DNA of 24,173 nt from Galactobacter sp052108535 (GTDB lineage Bacteria; Actinomycetota; Actinomycetes; Actinomycetales; Micrococcaceae): assembly GCA_052108535.1 (NCBI GenBank), contig JBQDZM010000040.1, positions 1 to 24,173 on the forward strand. Direction: 5' to 3'. The notes under the pieces were generated by a model. The model saw only the letters and a program-made list of their open reading frames with translations, did no database searches and was not told the origin of the DNA. Position 1 is the stretch's first letter; every line of letters starts with the position of its first letter. Both the position numbers and the translations under genes were made by a program. Shown here piece by piece: positions 20,568 to 24,173 of this stretch.

Positions 20568-22808
20568 TCAGGCCTGCGCCTTGTCGGAGGCGACGGGGTT
20601 CTTGGCCTCGTAGGCCTCCCACTCCTTGACCAGAGCCTTCTCGGAGGCGGTCGGGAGCAGACCGGCGGGAGCGTAGATCTTCGACGGGACCTCCGGCTCC
20701 TCCGTGGTGTCCGGGCGCTTGGAACGGATGTTCTTGATGGTGATCGCCGTGGCAGCGGCCACCACGATCAGGGCCAACAACAGGAAGGCCACGGAGAGCG
20801 TGCCCTGCACCGCGGTGTTGCGGATCACGGCATTCATCTCGGTGGTGGTCTTGGCCGTACCCATCAGTTCTCCGGCCTTCATCGCGTCCTTGTACGCAAA
20901 GTGCTGCGCCCAGTACCCAATCGTGGGGACGGAGGAGAAGATCTTGTAGCACGAGGCCACGAACGTGATGATCACGGTAGCCACGGTCGGCAGGACCACA
21001 ACCCACAGGTGCTTCGGAGAACGCTTGGACACGATCGCCATGACGATCGCGAGGGCGATGGCCGCCAGCAACTGGTTGGAGATACCGAAGAGCGGGAAGA
21101 ACGTGTTGATCCCGCCCAATGGATCCGTCACGCCCAGGATCAGGATGTAACCCCAGGCCGCGACCATGATCGCCGTACAGATCCATGATCCTATTCGCCA
21201 TGACGTGTCCTTGAACTTCGGGACAAAGTTACCGATGGCGTCCTGGAGCATGAAGCGAGCAACACGGGTACCAGCGTCCACCGCGGTCAGGATGAACAGT
21301 GCCTCGAACATGATGGCGAAGTGGTACCAGAAGCTCATCATGCCGACCCCACCGAACCACTGGTGCATGATCGTCGCGATACCCACAGCCAGGGTGGGTG
21401 CACCGCCGGTACGGGAGACCACGGATTCCTCACCCACGTTGTTGGCCATGTCGGTCAACATGCCAGCATCCAGGTGGACACCGGCCAGGCCAAGGGAGTT
21501 CACGAAGGCAACCGCGCCCTCCACCGTGCCACCGGTGGCGCCCGCGCCGGAGTTCATCGCGAAGTACACGCCGCGGTCGATGGACAGCGCCGCAACGAGA
21601 GCCATGATGGCCACGAAGGACTCCATGAGCATGCCGCCGTAACCCAGGAAGCGGGTCTGGCGTTCCTTCTGCACCAGCTTCGGCGTGGTGCCGGAGGAGA
21701 TTAGTGCGTGGAAACCGGATAGGGCACCACAGGCGATGGTGACGAACAGGAACGGGAACAATTGCCCGGCGACCACCGGACCGTCGTCGCGGAACGCGAA
21801 CTCTCCGACCTTCGGTGCGCTCAGCTGCGGCTGGACCACCATGATGGCGATGGCCAGCAGCACGATCACACCGATCTTCATGAACGTGGAGAGGTAGTCA
21901 CGCGGTGCCAGCAGCAGCCACACGGGCAGCACGGCGGCCACGAAACCGTAAATGATGATGCACCAGGCAAGGGTGGTCTTGTTCAGGTGGAAGAACTCCG
22001 CACCCCAAGCCGACTCCGCGACCCAGCGACCGGAGATGATGGCGCCCATCAGCAGCACGAAGCCGATGATGGAGACCTCCATGACTCGGCCCGGGCGGAT
22101 GTAGCGCAGGTAGATGCCCATGAGCAGGGCGATCGGGATGGTCAGGCCAACGGAGTAGACACCCCAGGCGGACTCGGCCAGAGCGTTCACGACCACCAGC
22201 GCCAGGATGGCGGTGATGATGACCATGATCAGCAGCGTCGCGATGATCGCTGCGGTGCCACCGATGACACCGAGTTCGTCGCGGGCCATCTGACCCAGGG
22301 AGCGGCCCCCGCGGCGCATGGAGAAGAACATGACCAGGTAATCCTGGACGGCTCCCGCGAGGACCACGCCGACGATGATCCAGATGGTGCCGGGGAGATA
22401 GCCCATCTGAGCCGCGAGCACCGGGCCCACCAGGGGGCCGGCGCCGGCGATGGCGGCGAAGTGGTGGCCAAAGAGCACCCGCCGGTCGGTGGGCATGTAG
22501 TCCTGGCCGTTGTCCTTCGACTCGGCCGGTGTGGCTCGCTTGTCGTTGGGCTTGGTGATGTAGCGCTCGATGTACTTCGAGTAGAAGCGGTAGCCGATCA
22601 GGTAGGTGCAGACCGCTGCGAAGACGAACCAGATGGCGTTGATGGTCTCACCGCGGGAGATGGCGAGCACGCACCAGGCGACGCCACCGAGCAGGGCGAT
22701 GAGCGCCCAGATGATGATCTTGGTCGGAGTCCATTTCTTGGACTCCGCCTCGAGGACTTCCGGCTCCACTGCTGCCGGTGGCCTCTCCTCTTGAGTTGCG
22801 TGAGACAC
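20568..22808 (-). CDS. cstA: Carbon starvation protein CstA family transporter
   Basis: Multi-pass membrane transporter of the CstA/BtsT family. Family members import pyruvate or peptides, usually when preferred carbon is scarce. The protein is 746 aa with about 16 or more hydrophobic segments starting at residue 31 (IIIWALIALLGG). Signature stretches are GHHFAAIAGAGPLVGPVLAAQ, GAVQDYLVMFFSMRRGGRSLG and SGFHALISSGTTPKLV. The GTG start (MSHATQEERPP) follows a strong AGGAGGA at about 6 nt. The frame upstream of it is non-coding. ybdD follows one base after the stop. I saw no btsSR-type sensor/regulator pair nearby, so inducer control is unclear. The 145-bp gap upstream shows no clear promoter. 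Confidence 0.93.
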   Translation of the reverse strand: MSHATQEERPPAAVEPEVLEAESKKWTPTKIIIWALIALLGGVAWCVLAISRGETINAIWFVFAAVCTYLIGYRFYSKYIERYITKPNDKRATPAESKDNGQDYMPTDRRVLFGHHFAAIAGAGPLVGPVLAAQMGYLPGTIWIIVGVVLAGAVQDYLVMFFSMRRGGRSLGQMARDELGVIGGTAAIIATLLIMVIITAILALVVVNALAESAWGVYSVGLTIPIALLMGIYLRYIRPGRVMEVSIIGFVLLMGAIISGRWVAESAWGAEFFHLNKTTLAWCIIIYGFVAAVLPVWLLLAPRDYLSTFMKIGVIVLLAIAIMVVQPQLSAPKVGEFAFRDDGPVVAGQLFPFLFVTIACGALSGFHALISSGTTPKLVQKERQTRFLGYGGMLMESFVAIMALVAALSIDRGVYFAMNSGAGATGGTVEGAVAFVNSLGLAGVHLDAGMLTDMANNVGEESVVSRTGGAPTLAVGIATIMHQWFGGVGMMSFWYHFAIMFEALFILTAVDAGTRVARFMLQDAIGNFVPKFKDTSWRIGSWICTAIMVAAWGYILILGVTDPLGGINTFFPLFGISNQLLAAIALAIVMAIVSKRSPKHLWVVVLPTVATVIITFVASCYKIFSSVPTIGYWAQHFAYKDAMKAGELMGTAKTTTEMNAVIRNTAVQGTLSVAFLLLALIVVAAATAITIKNIRSKRPDTTEEPEVPSKIYAPAGLLPTASEKALVKEWEAYEAKNPVASDKAQA

Positions 22809-22953
22809 GCTTCCTCCTGGGGGGTGGCGAATATGAATGACATGTTTCAGGTAGTTACCCGCTCGTAGCATGCCATCGTCCATAGGGCGGGCGCCATTCC
22901 TTGGCGCAAATCGCCTCCACGAACTCTGCTGACAACCCTCCGCTGGCTCGGGG

Positions 22954-23964
22954 TCACATGCGCAGGAGCACCTTGCCGCGGTGCACGCCTGAGTCGAAGT
23001 ACTCATGCGCTTCCTTGGCTCTGCTGAGCGGGAAGACCCGGTCCACATCAACCCTGATCCTCCCGGCCGCCGCCAACGGCAGGATCCGCTGCTGCACAGA
23101 GGCAACGATCGCAGCCTTCTCCTCCTCCGGCCGGGAACGCAGGCTCGTGGCCACGACACCGGCCCGCTTGGCGAGCAGCTTCCCCAGATCTAGTTCTGCC
23201 CGAGCCCCGCCCAGCAGCCCGATCACCACCAGCCGTCCCCCGAAACCAAGTGCATCAACGTTTCGGGACAGGTACTTGGCACCGACCACGTCCAGGATCA
23301 CGTCGGCACCGTGTCCCTCGGTGATCTCCTCGACGCGGCGCACAAAATCCTCCTGCGTGTGGTCGATGGCCGCCGCGGCGCCATGATCCAACGCCCATTC
23401 CAATTTCTGCGCCGAGGAACCTGTCGCGATGGCCCGCGCGCCGAATTCACGCAGCATCTGCAGCGCGAAGGAACCGATGCCCCCGGAACCGCCATGGACC
23501 AGGACCCAGTCTCCCGGGCGGACCGTGACCGTGTGCAGCAAATTGGAGACCACGGTGCAGGCCACCTCCGGAAGACCCGCAGCATCCACCAGATCGAGTG
23601 GTTCGGGAATCTCGAGCAATTGCGTCACCGGCGCTACCGCGTACTCCGCATACCCGCCACCTGTCAGCAACGCCGCGACCCGTTGACCGGCGGCCCACTC
23701 GTGCGCTCGCACACCTCGTCCCAGGGACACGATGGTCCCCGCGACTTCGAGTCCGGGAACATCGCTGGCCCCCGGTGGCGGCGGGTAGTGGCCCTTACGC
23801 TGCTGCACATCGGCCCGGTTCAGGCCGGCCGCCTCCACCCTGATCAGAACCTCCCCGGGCCCCGGGGACGGGATGGGTCTACGGTTCAGTTCGATCACGT
23901 CCGGCCCACCAGCTCCCGCGAATTCGGCGACAGCCATGGTGGTGGGAAGGGTATCGGTGACCAT
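22954..23964 (-). CDS. NAD(P)H-quinone oxidoreductase-like protein (PIG3 type, MDR superfamily)
   Basis: Zinc-independent medium-chain reductase/dehydrogenase, probably NADPH-dependent reduction of quinones or enones, 336 aa. The GroES-like domain carries GPGEVLIRVEAAGLNRADVQQRKGHYPPPPGASDVPGLE, the typical PIG3 signature. The Rossmann domain has VHGGSGGIGSFALQ as the cofactor loop, and DVVGAKYLSRNVDAL follows. The zinc-ligand residues of alcohol dehydrogenases are absent, as expected. The start is uncertain. ATG at 23964 (MVTDTLPTTMAVAEF) is chosen, 23970 is equally near a weak GGTGA, and ATG at 23937 would give the minimal 327-aa family length. The 3' gap to cstA has no clear terminator. 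Confidence 0.9.
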   Translation of the reverse strand: MVTDTLPTTMAVAEFAGAGGPDVIELNRRPIPSPGPGEVLIRVEAAGLNRADVQQRKGHYPPPPGASDVPGLEVAGTIVSLGRGVRAHEWAAGQRVAALLTGGGYAEYAVAPVTQLLEIPEPLDLVDAAGLPEVACTVVSNLLHTVTVRPGDWVLVHGGSGGIGSFALQMLREFGARAIATGSSAQKLEWALDHGAAAAIDHTQEDFVRRVEEITEGHGADVILDVVGAKYLSRNVDALGFGGRLVVIGLLGGARAELDLGKLLAKRAGVVATSLRSRPEEEKAAIVASVQQRILPLAAAGRIRVDVDRVFPLSRAKEAHEYFDSGVHRGKVLLRM

Positions 23965-24150
23965 GCGCATGGGTTCACCGTGCCACCGTGGGGCTGCAGC
24001 CGCCAAACATTTCTTACTCAGACTGGGCGTGAGCGGTGCACATCCTGCGGTGCGTTGACACGTTCTGCGGTGATTTGGGCCCGCTCCGCACCGACGGACG
24101 TGTCGCAGCACCGCCCCGTGCCCGAGTTCTAAACGGAAGCGCAACGCCTC

Positions 24151-24156
24151 GTAGGT
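24151..24156 (+). promoter_or_regulatory. Possible -10 hexamer near the right edge
   Basis: TAGGTT lies 17 bp before the window end and resembles the -10 hexamers seen before seven other genes. It may start a rightward gene outside the window. The region 23971-24150 is divergent upstream sequence with short TGCGGTG repeats and no gene I can support. Confidence 0.25.
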
Positions 24157-24173
24157 TGGTGGTTGTTCAGATC

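Noticed and set aside
22809..23159. N-terminal extension of the CstA frame
   Set aside because: Part of it is antisense to the quinone oxidoreductase end, and the GTG at 22808 has a strong AGGAGGA.

Overview
The window comes from a high-GC Gram-positive bacterium of the Actinomycetota. The gene set and order (carD, cysS, rlmB; senX3-regX3, phoU and a phosphoglycerate mutase; a DUF2516 protein; tmk-holB) and the small conserved protein at 16653-17084 point to the Micrococcaceae (Arthrobacter/Kocuria-like). The genus cannot be fixed by reading alone. The region is almost entirely core chromosome. I found no insertion sequence, prophage, CRISPR array, toxin or secretion cluster.

Layout. 1-180: promoter and boxA leader of an rRNA operon that fires leftwards out of the window. 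421-3778: leftward block rlmB, cysS, carD. 4016-4570: rightward lipoprotein gene, divergent from carD. 4738-6677: leftward senX3-regX3, with phoU (6831-7487) divergent and a direct-repeat PHO-box-like site between them. 7488-7902: repeat-rich spacer ending in a perfect 40-nt palindrome. 7903-8643: leftward gpmA. 8874-9698: rightward methyltransferase with an 18-bp tandem repeat in front. 9767-11270: leftward DUF2516 protein and a trans-sulfuration enzyme. 11448-15129: rightward tmk-holB pair and a secreted tripeptidase-type hydrolase. 15262-15337: tRNA-Thr(CGT). 15610-20217: leftward aldo/keto reductase, small conserved protein and GH38 alpha-mannosidase. 20375-22808: leftward cstA-ybdD. 22954-23964: leftward quinone oxidoreductase.

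How the genes work together. SenX3-RegX3 and PhoU form the phosphate-sensing module. CarD acts on rRNA-type promoters such as the one at the left edge. Tmk and HolB supply dTTP synthesis and the replicative clamp loader. CstA and YbdD form a pyruvate/peptide-type uptake unit.

The most useful general observations are regulatory. Seven genes have an actinobacterial -10 hexamer (TAnnnT) 6-8 nt before a start codon, which suggests widespread leaderless transcription. The senX3/phoU gap carries two GTTCACC copies exactly 11 bp apart. ispD and ispF, which lie between carD and cysS in Mycobacterium tuberculosis, are absent here. Several intergenic repeats look like members of dispersed families. I did not find a convincing new multi-gene system.
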